Assembly (NCBI GenBank): GCA_905116865.2
Contig: CAJHNH020008440.1
Location: 73,501-137,500 of the forward strand
DNA from: Candidula unifasciata
Lineage: Eukaryota > Mollusca > Gastropoda > Stylommatophora > Geomitridae
Direction: 5' to 3'
DNA: 64,000 nt
Shown: positions 10,928 through 23,143 of the stretch, piece after piece
How the letters are laid out: the number at the start of each line of letters is the position of its first letter
Position numbering within the stretch: position 1 is the stretch's first letter
Position numbers and translations under genes: made by a program
Notes under the pieces: generated by a model
The model's database searches: none
What the model was told of the DNA's origin: nothing
The model's input: only the letters and a program-made list of their open reading frames with translations

Positions 10928-11090
10928 TTTTGTCGTCCCCTTGTGGGATGCAATTTTTCGTTACTTAGAAGCCCTAACCTGGCTTATGCAGGAGGCCCTA
11001 AAATAAACTAGCGGTTGAACAGGGTTTCTGGTATATTTCCACTGGTGATTCTCATCCGCATGGTGACACTTTGTGTGATGCCCTGGGGAG
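10928..11090 (-). repeat. Dispersed repeat C
   Basis: Minus-strand copy of a roughly 180-210 bp repeat that also occurs at 27600, 43392, 61385, 63320, 63592 and 63806. Shared marks are CACAAAGTG(T/C)CACCATG, GAGAATCACC and the end GCTTC...AACGAAAA(A)TTGCATCCCAC. Confidence 0.75.
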
Positions 11091-11229
11091 GTGGGGGGAG
11101 GGGGGGGGGTTAAAACTAAGTTACTTACTATTAATTGCATCCCCTTCATTGTTCTTGCAAAAGTATCGCATTATAACATTATTTAAACGCCCGTTATTTT
11201 GGTGCAGTCAATAAACACACATCAGGAGC

Positions 11230-11310
11230 GCGCGAGTACACACACACACACACACATAAACACACATCAAAACACACATCTATGCACATACACACCCACA
11301 CAAACATGTC
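11230..11310. repeat. CA-rich microsatellite
   Basis: Broken (CA)n stretch. The bases to 11815 that follow hold no recognised gene. Confidence 0.7.
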
Positions 11311-11819
11311 ATATGAAATTAACAACTATCAGTGTCGCATGAAGGTCGGGATGATGTTTAGAATGAGATACTCCATACCTCACCACAGGCGTCAGAAAGC
11401 TATGTGCTGATTTTGCGGATCCTCATGAAAGACTCCCGTCACACGTCATTAGGACTGTCCTAAATACTGCGTTTCTGGACAAAATTTATGGCCTAGAGAA
11501 ACACTAGTGGAAGCCAGAATTTACCGCCTGCTAAGTGAATTACAAAACACAAAGAAATTATTACTAGAGACATTACTGCAGATATAGATAATTTATTTCA
11601 AGCCAACGAAAGAAAAAAGAAAGATATGCTATGAAAGGGACGATGTTTCTTTTTTTTACAGATTACGTTGAAACTTATGTATGTAGGTATTTCTTTTGTG
11701 CTATTTAAAATTGCATTCATCCAAACCACACGTGTCAAAATCCAAATTATCCGTACACAAAATCCGATTGCATATAATAATTTAAATGTAAGCGCAAATC
11801 AATTTACATTTGTCGAACA

Positions 11820-11932
<113 letters not shown>

Positions 11933-11965
11933 TTGTTCAGAACTGTAGAAGCTGAACTTCTACAG

Positions 11966-12142
11966 CAGCGGTTCTCAACCTGCCGATCGCGACCTTGGTC
12001 TATGGACCCTTTCTCTGGGGCCGCCTAAGACCATCGGAAAACACATAGTCATTAAAGTTATCAAGGAAAATAATTGTGTGGGGGTAGCCACAACATGAGG
12101 GAACTGAGGAGGGTCGTTGCCTTGGGAAGGTTGAGAGCCAAA
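11966..12142 (+). mobile_element. SPIN-like non-autonomous hAT element
   Basis: The left end is CAGCGGTTCTCAACCTG, followed by ATCGCGACC and then CTAAGACCATCGGAAAAC at about 12027-12045. The right part holds CCACAACATGAGG(G)AACTG and GGTTGAGAGCC. These blocks, in this order, match my memory of the SPIN hAT family, whose ends are CAGCGGTTCTCAACC and GGTTGAGAACC.CTG. Length is about 177 bp, a MITE-like deletion form. The 8 bases before it, TTCTACAG, fit a hAT target site (nTCTAGAn-like), but the right copy is not clear. Confidence 0.72.
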
Positions 12143-12295
12143 GCTATGGAGCTTCACACAGTTGAGTGGTTTTAAAAGGTTTCAAGATCAGCCAAAGAAA
12201 AAAAAAAAAAAAAAACAATTCTCCGAAAATGCATCCTCTCCGAGAGTCAGGTCACTTAACTGATAACGATTGCACCTTCGAAGGTAATTACCACT

Positions 12296-12356
12296 GACTA
12301 ATTAGGTAAATATCACCGACTAATTAGGTAATTACCACCACTAATTAGGTGATTAC
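12296..12356. repeat. Short tandem repeat, about 21 bp
   Basis: About three units built on CGACTAATTAGGTAATTACCAC. Confidence 0.6.
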
Positions 12357-13254
12357 AGAAATGGAGACTGTGACTATCTACATCAACAATGATACCTTGA
12401 ATAATCACCTTGTAAATGTTAGACTTTCGTGGTAAGCGCATATTCTGTCTTGAACTTCCTTTGGTAAAATGCTATCTATAAATCTTACAGACTTGCCAAT
12501 AGCATCCGTAAAACATCTTTATACAATAGTCTGAGACATTATTTGTCACAAAAGAGGTAAAGATGTGTATGTTACATAGAAGTAAATACGTATATTCATA
12601 CGAACAGTCCATTGGCATTTCAGACAACACAAATGATACTGTCTGACTTTAGAAACGCACTTGGAACTAACAAGCAGTAGAACATCACGAACTGGAGTTG
12701 AAGTGTGCATATCAGTGTGCAACAAAAACAGTCAAAAACAATGCCTGTTGACGATGTCTAAAAACTGCTAGTACTAGGGTTCTACTCCTATATTGTAAAT
12801 ATCTAACGCAAAAATACTAACTGAGTAAGTTAGCAAACACTTTTTAGTCAATTAGAGATAATTACATCGAACAGCTTCTTTTGGAAAGCATGTAAGATCT
12901 GGTATGTGACCCGGATGCTGGTGTCTTTCTGTTACATCTTAGTTCCCTTGATATCCATTATACAAGAGGAGATGATTTGAACTGCTGCCAGCGTGATGCC
13001 CTCGCACTGTGAACACACAAGAATGAGGTGATCGTTTGGTTGCATCAAGTTTGTTCCAAGCAAGTTGCATTGCCTTTATCAGCATTTCAGTTTATAAAGC
13101 ACATGTTACAGCCATAAGAGGAAAGAATTTCAAGCTAATGTTTTTCAAATATTTATTATGTATTTCATTTTTCCAAGCCACAGTAAATACAATACTAAAC
13201 AGTTTTAAGTGTTCGTTTTTGTACACACACACATATACACGCACACATATATTT

Positions 13255-13295
13255 ATGTGTGTGTGTGTGTGAATATGTGTTTGAGTGTGTGTGTA

Positions 13296-13354
<59 letters not shown>
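13255..13354. repeat. (TG)n microsatellite
   Basis: Broken then pure TG run, matching the much shorter run near 840-884 in copy A. Confidence 0.92.
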
Positions 13355-13356
<2 letters not shown>

Positions 13357-13539
13357 CATAACAATGTTGAATTCTCAAGCCCACCAAAAAAAAAAAAAAT
13401 AATGTGCTGAGATATTTAGCTTCGACACTACTGTACTAAGATGTTCAGCAAAGATCCTATTCTATTTACATCTATCTCATGTTTGCATAAATATATGGGA
13501 ACAATAATATTTAAAAATTTGCAGCGTCCAAAATAATCT

Positions 13540-14770
13540 TCTAAACTCTATAGCCTCGACAATAATGTGCTAAACTCTATAGCCTCAATAATGTCCTGAA
13601 CTCCATAGCCTCGACAATAATATGCTGAAATATATAGCCTCGACAATAATGTGCTTTACTCTATAGCCTCAATAATGTGCTGAACTCTATAGCCTCGACA
13701 ATAATGTGCTGAACACAAAAATCTCGACAATAATGTGCTCAACACTATAGCCTCGACAATAGTGTGCTTAACTCTATAGCCTCGACAGTAATGTGCTGAA
13801 CTCTATAGCCTCGACAATATTGTGCTGAACACTATAGCCTCGAAAATAATGTGCTGAACTCTATAGCCTCGACAATATTGTGCTGAACACTATAGTCTCG
13901 AAAATAATGTGCTTAACTCTATCGCCTCGACAATAATGTGCTTAACTCTATAGTCTCGACAATAATGTGCTGAACTCTATAGCCTCGACAATATTGTGCT
14001 GAACACTATAGCCTCGACAATAATGTGTTTAACTCTATCGCCTCGACAGTAATGTGCTTAACTCTATAGCCTCCACAATAATGTGCTGAACTCTATAGCC
14101 TCGACAATAATTTACTAAAGTCTCTAGCTTAGACAGAAATGTACTGAAATATGTAGCACTGAAATTAATTTACTAAAATCTCTTATTTCAGACACACAAA
14201 AATACTGAAATATGAAGCCTAGACAATAATTTACTAAAATCTCTATCTCGGACACAAATGTACTGAAATCTAGAGCCTAGACAATAATTTACTAAAATCT
14301 CTATCTACGGCAAAAATGTACTGAAATATCTAGCCTAGACAATAATTTACCAAAATCTCATATTTCCGACAAAAATGTACTGAAATATCTAGCCCAGACA
14401 ATAATTTACTAAAATCTCTATCTCGGACAAAAATGTACTGAAATCTAGAGCCTAGACAATAATTTACTAAAATCTCTATCTCCGACAAAAATGTACGAAA
14501 TCTGTAGCCTAGACAATAATTTACTAAAATCTCTCTATCTCAGAGAAAAAATTTACTGAAATCTGTAGCCTACACAATAATTTACTAAAATCTCTTTTTT
14601 CCGACAAAAATGAACTGACATATGTAACCTAGACAATAATTTACTAAAATCTCTTACTCCGACAAAAATGTACTAAAATCTGTAGCCTAGACAAAAATTC
14701 CTTGCCCAGACAGTAGTCTACAGAAAACTTGTGCCCCGACAATATTGTACAGACATCTCTAGCATCGACA
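13540..14770. repeat. 29-bp minisatellite with higher-order structure, copy B
   Basis: From 13540 to about 14110 single units of about 29 bp carry CTCTATAGCCTCGACAATAA plus TGTGCTGAA. From about 14110 to 14700 two diverged forms alternate, one with CTATCTC(C/G)GACAAAAATGT and one with TAGCCTAGACAATAATTTAC. This makes a dimer of about 58 bp. Copy A is shorter and keeps the ACAATATTGT core. Confidence 0.9.
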
Positions 14771-14814
14771 CATCATTGTCACAGTTTCCATTTCCTTCTG
14801 CCATGATGCGTCTC

Positions 14815-15060
14815 AGGGAGGAACAGTTTGCGATACATCGCTTGATGGCCAGCATTCACTATTGTCTTTCCGTGTTGATGTAGAAGATCTTTGGTGTCAC
14901 AAGTCTATATTTTCTAGGGTGAACTCTTCCTTTCACTTCTGATATTTTCACGTGAAGCGCATGCGCTGAATCTTGTTCTGGCTGCATTCTTACTAGATGA
15001 CCAAACCATTTCATCTTCTGTTTCTCAATAAATTTACTGCACTGTGGTAATGATATCATC
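14815..15060 (-). mobile_element. LINE C-terminal remnant, copy B
   Basis: The minus frame reads KMKWFGHLVRMQPEQDSAHA, then L-H-V-K-I-S-E-V-K-G-R, the W-F-G-H-x-x-R-M box near the end of LINE ORF2. It duplicates 2170-2465. Confidence 0.6.
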
Positions 15061-15235
15061 TCTGTCTTTGTCTCGGATAATTAAACTGGCGGCTTATCTC
15101 AAGCATCTCCTTTCCCATGTGTTAATTTTTCGTAGGCTAGCCACTGATAATGTCCATAGGTGGCAATGGCAGCATATGATTAGTATAAATATGCCATTCA
15201 TTATATGTTTCTGGGCAATTATATCTATGGTTGGA

Positions 15236-15345
15236 CGTCTTAACTCTTTGAGTCCCAGTAGTTTAGCATCACAGGCTCAGGGGGCATTACAGATAGACAT
15301 AAAGTCGGCGCATCATGGGCTAATTGGTCTTCTATGTCGGAACGT
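15236..15345. mobile_element. Partial piggyBac-like MITE (copy B)
   Basis: TTAACTCTTTGAGTCCCAG followed by GCATCACAGGC and AAAGTCGGCGCATCAT matches the complement of the complete MITE at 23142-23277. The far inverted repeat is missing. Confidence 0.7.
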
Positions 15346-15399
15346 ATTAACATTAACATTTCGAGTAAATAGATCTCAAGTGTGCTTGTGAATTTCTGA

Positions 15400-16735
15400 A
15401 CGGACTATAGCAAACCTTACACCTGCAATTTCCATTTTACTTTAGATGTACATGAGGGAACACAATCTGGCTTGAAAACATGTTACATAAGAGACTCCTA
15501 ATGTCCCTGTATGAGTTATGCTTTAAACTATATGATTTATATGCGCTGTGTATATAATGATAAACACTTGACTGGTTGAATGTATCACTGATATTTAGAA
15601 TGAAGACATCTGCAGACCACAGAGAGCAAAGTTATTATGTTATTACATTTTAATTGCAAACCTTTACTAACAAAGAGAAACATTAGAGCTGAATTGCTGT
15701 GCAGGGCTTGTAACCGGCATTCAGAAACGTTTATAGTTACATAGCTACCCACTTCAATTCAGGAATACGTTCCCTAAAAGTAACTGTCGATACTAAAAAT
15801 AAACAATACTTATAAAATGTACGTTTTTGTGACTCGTGTGATTATACATGCAAGACGTAACTTTACCCACAAAGACCGTGACGCTAAGTTGTACAATGAA
15901 AAACAAATATATAATTTATCCGTGATTTGTAAAACAAATGATTGTTTCATCTAGTTATGATTTTTGCAGTTCGTCAAAATCTTCCAGCAATTATTTTTTG
16001 CAACAGATCTTTCGCGTGTTTATCTGTGTTTCACCCAGACCTTCTGAATGACGGGCCATTCTGATAATTTCTGGTTTCAATATGGTATAATATAATTAGT
16101 TTAACGTGTACGCGTGGGGCCGATCAGAAGAATTATCTCTACGTAAATGGAAATATTAGTTTCTCATGTAAAATTGCTTAAACATGATTATACTGCAGTG
16201 TAATGTGAAAACATTGTTATTGTATGTCTTACCGAAATCACACCTTTGACGAAAAAAGTAATTGCAGCTTGGCAGTACACGCAATGAATTATTTATCATG
16301 CTGTTAGAAATAAAAGAAAAACTTATAGATACATTGAACTTGCAGGTGTTTTCTACAATCTTTGCCAGAAAATGAAAGCGGTGTCCCATTACCTTTCTCT
16401 CGATGTTGTGTTTGTTACTTTGTTATGTTTAAATGTTTGTTCTCCTGTGTGTATTTCATGTTTCGCAAGAAACTACAATCCAGACAATAATTACATATGT
16501 TATTATATTATAGCAAAAACAGTTTAGTACTTGCAATATCTGGTATACCGCTTCACTTTAGTATTGACACTAACAGTAGAACAACTGACGATATTGATAT
16601 AAATCAGGTCTTGTTATGGTTTCTTTGTGTGTTGAAAATATTCGATACTATAATCCAAAAAGTACTGCGTTAATGCAGCAGTGAAGCCAGCTGGAATATA
16701 ATATATCTCCTTTGTGAAAAATAACTATACTAATG
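15400..16735. other. Upstream flank of receptor B
   Basis: AT-rich and without recognised genes. It aligns in patches with 3440-4820. No promoter element can be named with confidence. Confidence 0.6.
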
Positions 16736-16799
16736 GTTGGTTGTCACTTGGTTGTTGACACACACACATTTGCATCCGTCGTCACCAAATACAACACTC

Positions 16800-17876
16800 A
16801 TGATTTTGAAAATTGCGTTTGCAGACGTGAAAAAACAGCGCCTTTTATTATCTGTATCAAAAATGTTTGGTAATGTTTCTTCAGCAAATACTGACAGCTT
16901 TGCAGGGAACTGGTTAGGAAGCATCACAGAAAGCCAGAAACAAATATTCGTATTTGTAAATATCGTATTTATGAGCGAAATTGTCAGCGTGTTTGGAATA
17001 GTAGCCAACGTAGTTAACGTGATTGTATTTTACAGGCAAGGTTTGCACACGACGATAAATATCAGTTTTTTCGCCATGTCGGTTTCCGATCTTTTGTGTC
17101 TGATTGTATTTCAGTGGTACGTAGCAATACCTTTGTTGAAGTTTGCGGGTCTGCCTATGGTGTACTCAGATGTCCAGTACATTACAGGCTGTGTTCCACA
17201 TGAGACTTTCACTAGAATCAGCTGTTCTATAACTGTCTACATCACAGCAGAGCGATGTTTATGTGTTGTTTTTCCACTGAAAATTAAGCAGATAATCACT
17301 CCCAAAATGACAACGATAGTGATTATTTTTATTTATGTGACAACTCTGGAAACCCTAATTCCTTTGTTTTTTGCTGCTTACCTTGACTGGAACTTCTATC
17401 CTGATCAAAACCAAACACTTCTTGGTTTAGTATTTGCTAATGACAAGGAAGTACTGGAGAAAGCGGTTTATTTTATGCACGCTATTGTGGTAGTGGCATC
17501 AATAATTTCCGTTGTCCTCTTTACCATAGTATTGATCGTCAAGTTACGTGTGAACTCGAAATGGCGTAAATCAATGAATAGTCAGCAAAAGCAGCAAGCT
17601 TCAATGACAAATAAGGAGAGAACCACAATTGTCATGATAGTCTTGATTGCCTGTATGTTACTTGTCTGTTACACTCCGGCGATTTTTGTCTCATTGATAA
17701 CTTTCTTTGAACCAGACTTCAGTCCAGGGGGTAAATATGTGAATCTACATTATATTCTATGGTCTTTTGCACTTCTTTTTGAAACAGTCAATTCCAGTGT
17801 AAATATTCTCTTGTACTTAAAGATGAGTAGTAAATACAGGGTCTACTTCAACTCACTCTGTTTTAAACGGGATTAG
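16800..17876 (+). CDS. Chemosensory-type GPCR (intact)
   Basis: Predicted plasma-membrane chemoreceptor, rhodopsin class, 358 residues in one exon. Seven hydrophobic helices lie at about 50-77, 84-110, 127-152, 172-194, 223-250, 275-303 and 313-340. Key residues: N70 in helix 1, D97 in helix 2, I-T-A-E-R at 148-152 in place of DRY, W197 in loop 2, C-Y-T-P at 290-293, and N-S-S-V-N with Y339 in helix 7 instead of NPxxY. Sequons occur at 25-27 and 204-206. The frame is open back to 16737, but ATG 16800 matches the start of the 4921 paralogue; ATG 16863 before N-V-S is another option. It is the intact partner of that broken copy. Ligand and G protein are unknown. Confidence 0.9.
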   Translation: MILKIAFADVKKQRLLLSVSKMFGNVSSANTDSFAGNWLGSITESQKQIFVFVNIVFMSEIVSVFGIVANVVNVIVFYRQGLHTTINISFFAMSVSDLLCLIVFQWYVAIPLLKFAGLPMVYSDVQYITGCVPHETFTRISCSITVYITAERCLCVVFPLKIKQIITPKMTTIVIIFIYVTTLETLIPLFFAAYLDWNFYPDQNQTLLGLVFANDKEVLEKAVYFMHAIVVVASIISVVLFTIVLIVKLRVNSKWRKSMNSQQKQQASMTNKERTTIVMIVLIACMLLVCYTPAIFVSLITFFEPDFSPGGKYVNLHYILWSFALLFETVNSSVNILLYLKMSSKYRVYFNSLCFKRD

Positions 17877-18427
17877 TCTGTGTGTTCATTTCTCATTATG
17901 GACAAATAATGGGAAGACAAGAATACAAAGAAGCATCAGTGAAACGAAACATTTTGAAAATGAAAAAGTTCAGATAAAATGTTCAAGTCTAGAGGATCGA
18001 CTTCATTATAAAAACCCGACTGGTTCAGTTTCTCGCTGCATTACAAATACCTACATATTGATAGCATCACATAAAACACAATCCATGTAGCTACAGCGAC
18101 AATCTCTAGGTTTCTCTTTAATTGCTCTGGTGAAAAGAAGGACGCAATTATGAAACGAGCGCATGACCACATAGCGAAACAAACGGATTGCAAACTTCGC
18201 CAGTCCATTACTGAGCAATCACCTTGTAATAAAAATGTGGGTGTCTGTGTGTGTGTGTTTTTTTTTAAATAATATTTTTATGTCTGTGTTTAATATGATG
18301 ATAACTTGTGTATGCACTAAACGATGATCACTGAGTATCACACGTGTGTATATTATAGGTTTTGTACATTTCTTTTATTTATTGCGACAATCAGTAAAAG
18401 AAAACCTTCGCTAGCGAGAAGTAACGA
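17877..18427. other. 3' flank of receptor B
   Basis: No gene seen. It aligns with 6007-6715. A short TG/T run lies near 18240-18265. Confidence 0.6.
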
Positions 18428-18595
18428 AGTGCTGTGGCCGATACTCTAGGCTCAGAGGAAAGGCAAGACGGACATCAAATCATACATTTATTGGCATCAT
18501 TGCTATGTTAACTCTGTGTTGGCTGCCTAAGATAGAGACAGAGCTCTTGTGGAAATGATCCTAGGGCTTTGATATCAGTTCATGAATCAAATCAG
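18428..18595 (+). mobile_element. LINE 3' tail (RNase-H family), copy B
   Basis: Duplicate of 6716-6885, with the same GAGGAAAGGCAAGACGGACAT block and the same decayed reading frame. Confidence 0.7.
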
Positions 18596-19228
18596 AATTC
18601 TCCTTGCTACCTTAGACCCCTTGCATCGTACGACAGTCCCTCTTCTGCATCATAAGGAGCAAATGTTCGAATCTTTCAGGTGGATTCTGTTTATGTCCTT
18701 GTACCATAGCTGTGTCCTTTCTGCAGGGATTGTTCACCATTTTCGGTTCAAAAAACAGGAGATCCTTTGAAACATGACATTTATCAGTGCGGAAGGCGTC
18801 TTTGCTTCAGTAGAAAAGTACATTGTTAGTAATCTTTCTTTTCTAAGTATGCATTCCTTAGGGAATACAGTCTAAAAATTATATACTAATAATATATATG
18901 TTAGTTTACGACTGATAATACACAAAATACATATTGCATTATTTTTCTTCCCATAAGACATAACGTTATTAGTTTATGGTGAGTCAGCCTAGGAGTATTG
19001 GTTATTTTATTACTTTTCCTGCCACTGAGAAACCAGAGTCGGTTGAAAAGACGAACGAATAAGTTTTGTTCCACATTTTGCTAGTAGTTTTTAACGTAAT
19101 CTGTGCACACTATACTGAGCTGGATAAACACATTTGGGAATACCAAAAAAAAAAAAAAAAAAAGCCGTATCAAAAGAACACAATCTACATTTCTTTTTAT
19201 GAACTTATCACGAAGTGATTTTGTTATT

Positions 19229-22200
19229 TTTCGTCCATCACGAGTAATAGACACCACCTTCATCCAAAGTAGTAATGATCAATGATTATGAGTACAAAGG
19301 TGATTGATTAGCCTAATATAGGACTGGCAAGTTCTTGAGCAGCATCAGATGGCTTCACAGAATATTCAATGCAGCATGGGTACAACAAACTGTCCCTATT
19401 GATTGGCAATATGCAATAGTTATACCATTGTGGAAGAACAAAGGAAGCAAACAAGAATGCGGTCAATACCGAGGCATCTCTTTTTTAAGCCATGTTGGCA
19501 AAATGTATGCCAAGATAATAGAAACAAGACTGAGACCAGTAATAGAACCACAGCTGGCAAAAGAACAGATGGGATTTAGGAGAAATAGAAGCTGCACAGA
19601 TGCAATCTTCACACTTAAACAGTTAATAGAAAAGAACATTGAATACAATAAGAACTTATTTGTGGCCTTCGTAGATCAGGAGAAGGCATTTGACAGAGTC
19701 GACAGACAATTATTATAGAAAGTAATGGCAAGATATGGAGTAAGCGAACACCTCATCGAAGTGTGCAAAAGTTTATACAGGGATTGTAAAAGTGTAGTTA
19801 GAATAAATCAGGGAACATCTCATCCATTCACATTAACATCTGGAGTAAGACAGGGGTGTGTCTTATCACCACTGCTGATTATCACCTACATCGACAGGAT
19901 ATGCAAGAATGCCAAGCCCATGAATGAAGATCTCAATATGATCAACGAATTACTCTTTGCAGATGACCAGGCCTTGATAGCAGATACAGCCATGCAATTG
20001 CAACAACATCTGACATCCATGAATGAAGAATGTAAAACAAATAATATGAGAATCAACACTGAAAAGACAGAAGTAATGTAAATAGGAAAAAGAAGACAGA
20101 TCTGAACATAGCAATAGAGAACAAAGGCATTAAACAGGCATCTGAGTTTAAATATCTGGGAACGACATTTACCGAAGATGGGAAATTGGATGAAGAAATT
20201 AACATTAGACGCAGTAAAGCAAACCAAGTATTGGGACAGCCAGCCCCCCTCTTACAGCATAAGTCAATCCCAATCAGCACAAAGAGACATCTTATTCAAA
20301 GCATATTTATTCCAACTCTGTGCCACCAGTGCCAGACATGGTCATTCACAACAAACCATAAAAAAAATTTGTAACCATGGAAATGAGATGTCTGAGAAGG
20401 GCTGTAGGAGTGACCATAAGAGATAAGATCAGGAATGAGATCATAAGAGAAAAAGTTGGCACAGAACCAATTCTAAATTACATACAAAGACACCAAGTGA
20501 AATGGTTTGCCCACTTAGAGAAAATGCCTTGTGAAACCATACCATACAAAGCATACATGGCAAGAGAAGAAGGTCGTAGAGCAAGAGGTAGACCAAGAAC
20601 AACATGGAAGGATAACATCAGAGAAGCTCTACAACAGCACAATGTGCCTATGGTCGAGGCGGCCAGAAGAGCCAGAAACAGAACATTATATCTCCCTCGA
20701 CACCCACAGCGGTAAAAGAGGAAGTGAAGAAGAAGAAGAAGTTCTTGAGCAGTGCGGACAACAGATGGAAGCCGTAGTAAATGTGTGATTGGCAGTACGA
20801 TTCCCTCTTGTCTGCCTCCGTTTCTCTGCCTGTGCAACCTCCGCTGCCTGGCAGGCCGATGCACCATGCTTGAGGGATGTATTACTGAGGGATGTACGTC
20901 ACCCAGAACGGTCATGTGCAACAGCGTCCCACGTCGATGTTTGATGCCAAACGAATTAAGAGCAGTATTGATGGTGCCCTTATAGCACTTATTCGGTCCT
21001 TCCTGTGACCTCTTCCGTTGCTGGAGCTCGCCATAAAATACTCTCTTTGGGAGGCGATAGTCTGGCATGCGGTTTAGGTAGAGGCCAATAGCAGCTGATA
21101 ATTCTTCAGTATCGTGTGGATGCTAGGCAGGTTTGCCCTATCAAGAACCACAGTATTTGGGATCTTATCTTGCCATTTGATTTTGAGCAGCTTTCTGAGA
21201 CTTGTTATATGAAACTGATTCAACTTTTTAGCCCAGTCCACGTTTCGCAAGCGTAGAGCAGGACTGAAAGAATAACAGCTTTGTAAACCTTTAGCTTGGT
21301 CAGCACACAAAGACAATTTCTGTTCCAGAAATTGGTATAAAGTCTGCCGAAACTGCTGAGCTGTGCTTACCTTTGATATTCCAACATTGATCTCATCGTC
21401 GATGTTGACTCTCTGATATAGGGTACTGCCAAGATTGTGAATCTGTCGACTACATTTAGCTAATGGTAGTTTACGGTGATGGTGGGATCACAGTAATTTT
21501 TTCCAGGAGCCGGTTGATAGAAAACAACAGTTTGATCGGTGTTGATAGTTAGCCCGAAGTTGGTACAGGCTTCAGAAAATCTATTGATTATATGCTGCAT
21601 ACTGGCCTCAGAGCTGGAGTTTAGAGCGTAGTCCACATTAAAATAAAAATGTCTTTAGTTGTTAAAGTTTTTGTTTTACCTCGAAGTCTCCTTAATTAAA
21701 CATATGTAGGGTAATTTAAGTTAATTACTAGATCTAAAGCATTGAGAGCATTGCAGCAAATGTCATACTAAACAAGGTTGGCGCAAGCACCCATCCTTGC
21801 TTTACCAATTTGAGACAGGAAAAGGGTCCAACAGTTTTACTCTCTCCGGCCCTCAGGCCTGCACACCTTCATGGAACTGCTGTACAATCCTGACAAACTT
21901 CCGAGGACAGCCACAGTTAGCCATGATTTTCCACAGTCCTCCTCTACTGACTGTATTAAAGGCCTTTCTGAGGTCGACGAAGGTAGAAAAGAGGTCGCAG
22001 TTCTTGGTACTTTTCCTGGAGCTGGCGAGCAGCAAACATCATGACAATGGTCCTTCACTCTTTTCTGAAGCCACACTTGCTCTCGGGCAGGAGGTCTTGA
22101 TCAAGATGCACAGTAAGACGGTTGTGGAGAATTCTAGCCAGGATTTTACCAGGAGAGAGATTTCACGGTAACTGTCACATACCTGGTGGTTTCATTCATG

Positions 22201-22356
22201 TTTATACAAGTGTATAATTGTTGCATCTTTCAGGTCTTTTGTAAGTATTTCCTGCTGCCATATGAGTTGGAATATTTGGTATAATTTCTCAATGAGGACA
22301 TTACCACCTTCTTTGAAAACTTCTGCAGGTATCGCATCAAGACCTAACATACCAAT
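19229..22356 (-). mobile_element. 5'-truncated LINE, split by another LINE
   Basis: A minus-strand non-LTR retrotransposon. Reading from 22356 down: a G-L-D-A-I-P-A-E-V-F-K-E-G-G start, then F-V-D-L-R-K-A-F-N-T-V-S-R (about 22000-21950), K-Q-G-W-V-L-A-P-T-L-F-S (about 21800), A-K-K-L-N-Q-F-H (about 21230-21200) and M-P-D-Y-R-L-P-K-R near 21068. The ORF ends in a zinc finger, C-P-H-C at about 20760-20745. Its other half lies at 19342-19279, beyond the inserted LINE, and gives C-x2-C-x12-H-x3-H with stop at 19281-19279. Many stops and frameshifts show that it is dead. The 5' cut is near the C-rich tract at 22370. Confidence 0.85.
19329..20752 (+). mobile_element. Nested 5'-truncated LINE with 14-bp target duplication
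   Basis: AAGTTCTTGAGCAG flanks the element at 19329-19342 and 20739-20752. Inside, the plus strand carries reverse transcriptase boxes: G-Q-Y-R-G-I-S-F-L-S-H-V-G-K at about 19458-19500, F-V-D-Q-E-K-A-F-D at 19668-19694, G-V-R-Q-G-C-V-L-S-P at about 19842-19870 and F-A-D-D at 19956-19967. The C-terminal K-W-F-A-H-L-E-K-M and G-R-P-R-T-T-W-K-D boxes lie at 20500-20615. The frame is broken by TAG at 19716, TAA at 20079 and a frame change near 20374. The 3' tail is (GAA)n at 20725-20740. The clade cannot be fixed by eye. Confidence 0.88.
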
Positions 22357-22369
22357 TAGGTTGAAATCC

Positions 22370-22556
22370 CCCTACCCCCCCCCCACCCCCTCCAACTCCC
22401 TCCAGCCCCTATGTAAAATGTTCTCCTATTCTTAAACATTGATAGAACATGTCCTTGTTTTTAGAACCAGGACTAGATTTAGACCAGATTTGATATATGT
22501 AAAGCTCTGAGCCCTATCGTTTTAATTTACCCCCCCCCCCCCCCCCCCCCCCCCCA
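22370..22556. repeat. C-rich tracts
   Basis: A CCCCCAC-rich stretch at 22370-22400 and a C homopolymer of over 20 at about 22531-22555. These are likely hard to assemble. Confidence 0.85.
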
Positions 22557-22559
22557 GCC

Positions 22560-23034
22560 ATCTTAGAAAACTGTAAAATATTTAAATATACTGATACTGA
22601 AAATATATTTTACTCAATCGAATATTCAAGAATGTGATGCAAAATAATACAAATTATATTTTCAATTTTTCTGAAAGGTTCGAAGTTGCAACTGACAGCA
22701 TTTTCCCCCTTTGATTTCCCAAAAGCGAAATCAGTGATTATGCCACCATTAGAAATACCAAATATGTAGTTACGACGATTGTAACATACACAACACTACA
22801 TAACAAAACTTAACAAAAAAGATATGTAGCGTAACATGTCGTTTTCTGTACACATGATGCTAAATGCATATATTGTTTCTTAGGACACATACTTATTTTT
22901 TCACTTTTGCTGTGAGCATTTTTTTTTTCTCTTAGACAGTTTGTTACGGTTACACACACCAACAGGTGTAATTGTGTTTCAACGTTTTATAAAACTTAAC
23001 TAAATATTGTATTAAAAATAATTTGATGCAGAGT
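22560..23034. other. Intergenic, nothing recognised
   Basis: AT-rich; no gene or known repeat. Confidence 0.5.
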
Positions 23035-23143
23035 TATGTGCTGAATTTGTTCTTCTTTGTGGTAAGTCTGCTAGATAGGAATTATGGAAGTTGACATGTA
23101 AACTCAATATAAACCTCAACATCATATGGGATACTCTTTCATT
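23035..23143 (+). repeat. Dispersed repeat H, second copy
   Basis: Matches 8735-8838 and, after the MITE, 23278-23310 matches 9728-9765. Together the two loci give an empty site for each insertion. Confidence 0.7.

Larger units (their letters stand above)
12465..19228. repeat. Segmental duplication, copy B
   Basis: Second copy of the block at 1-7525. It carries the intact receptor and a longer, more complex minisatellite. Its right edge (about 19225) falls against the 3' end of a minus-strand LINE. Copy B lacks the RNase-H LINE scrap that interrupts the minisatellite in copy A at about 1195-1590. Confidence 0.88.

Noticed and set aside
20478..21068. 196-residue minus ORF as a host gene
   Set aside because: Its first part is LINE ORF2 tail (M-P-D-Y-R-L-P-K-R), and the rest runs antisense through the inserted LINE, out of frame.
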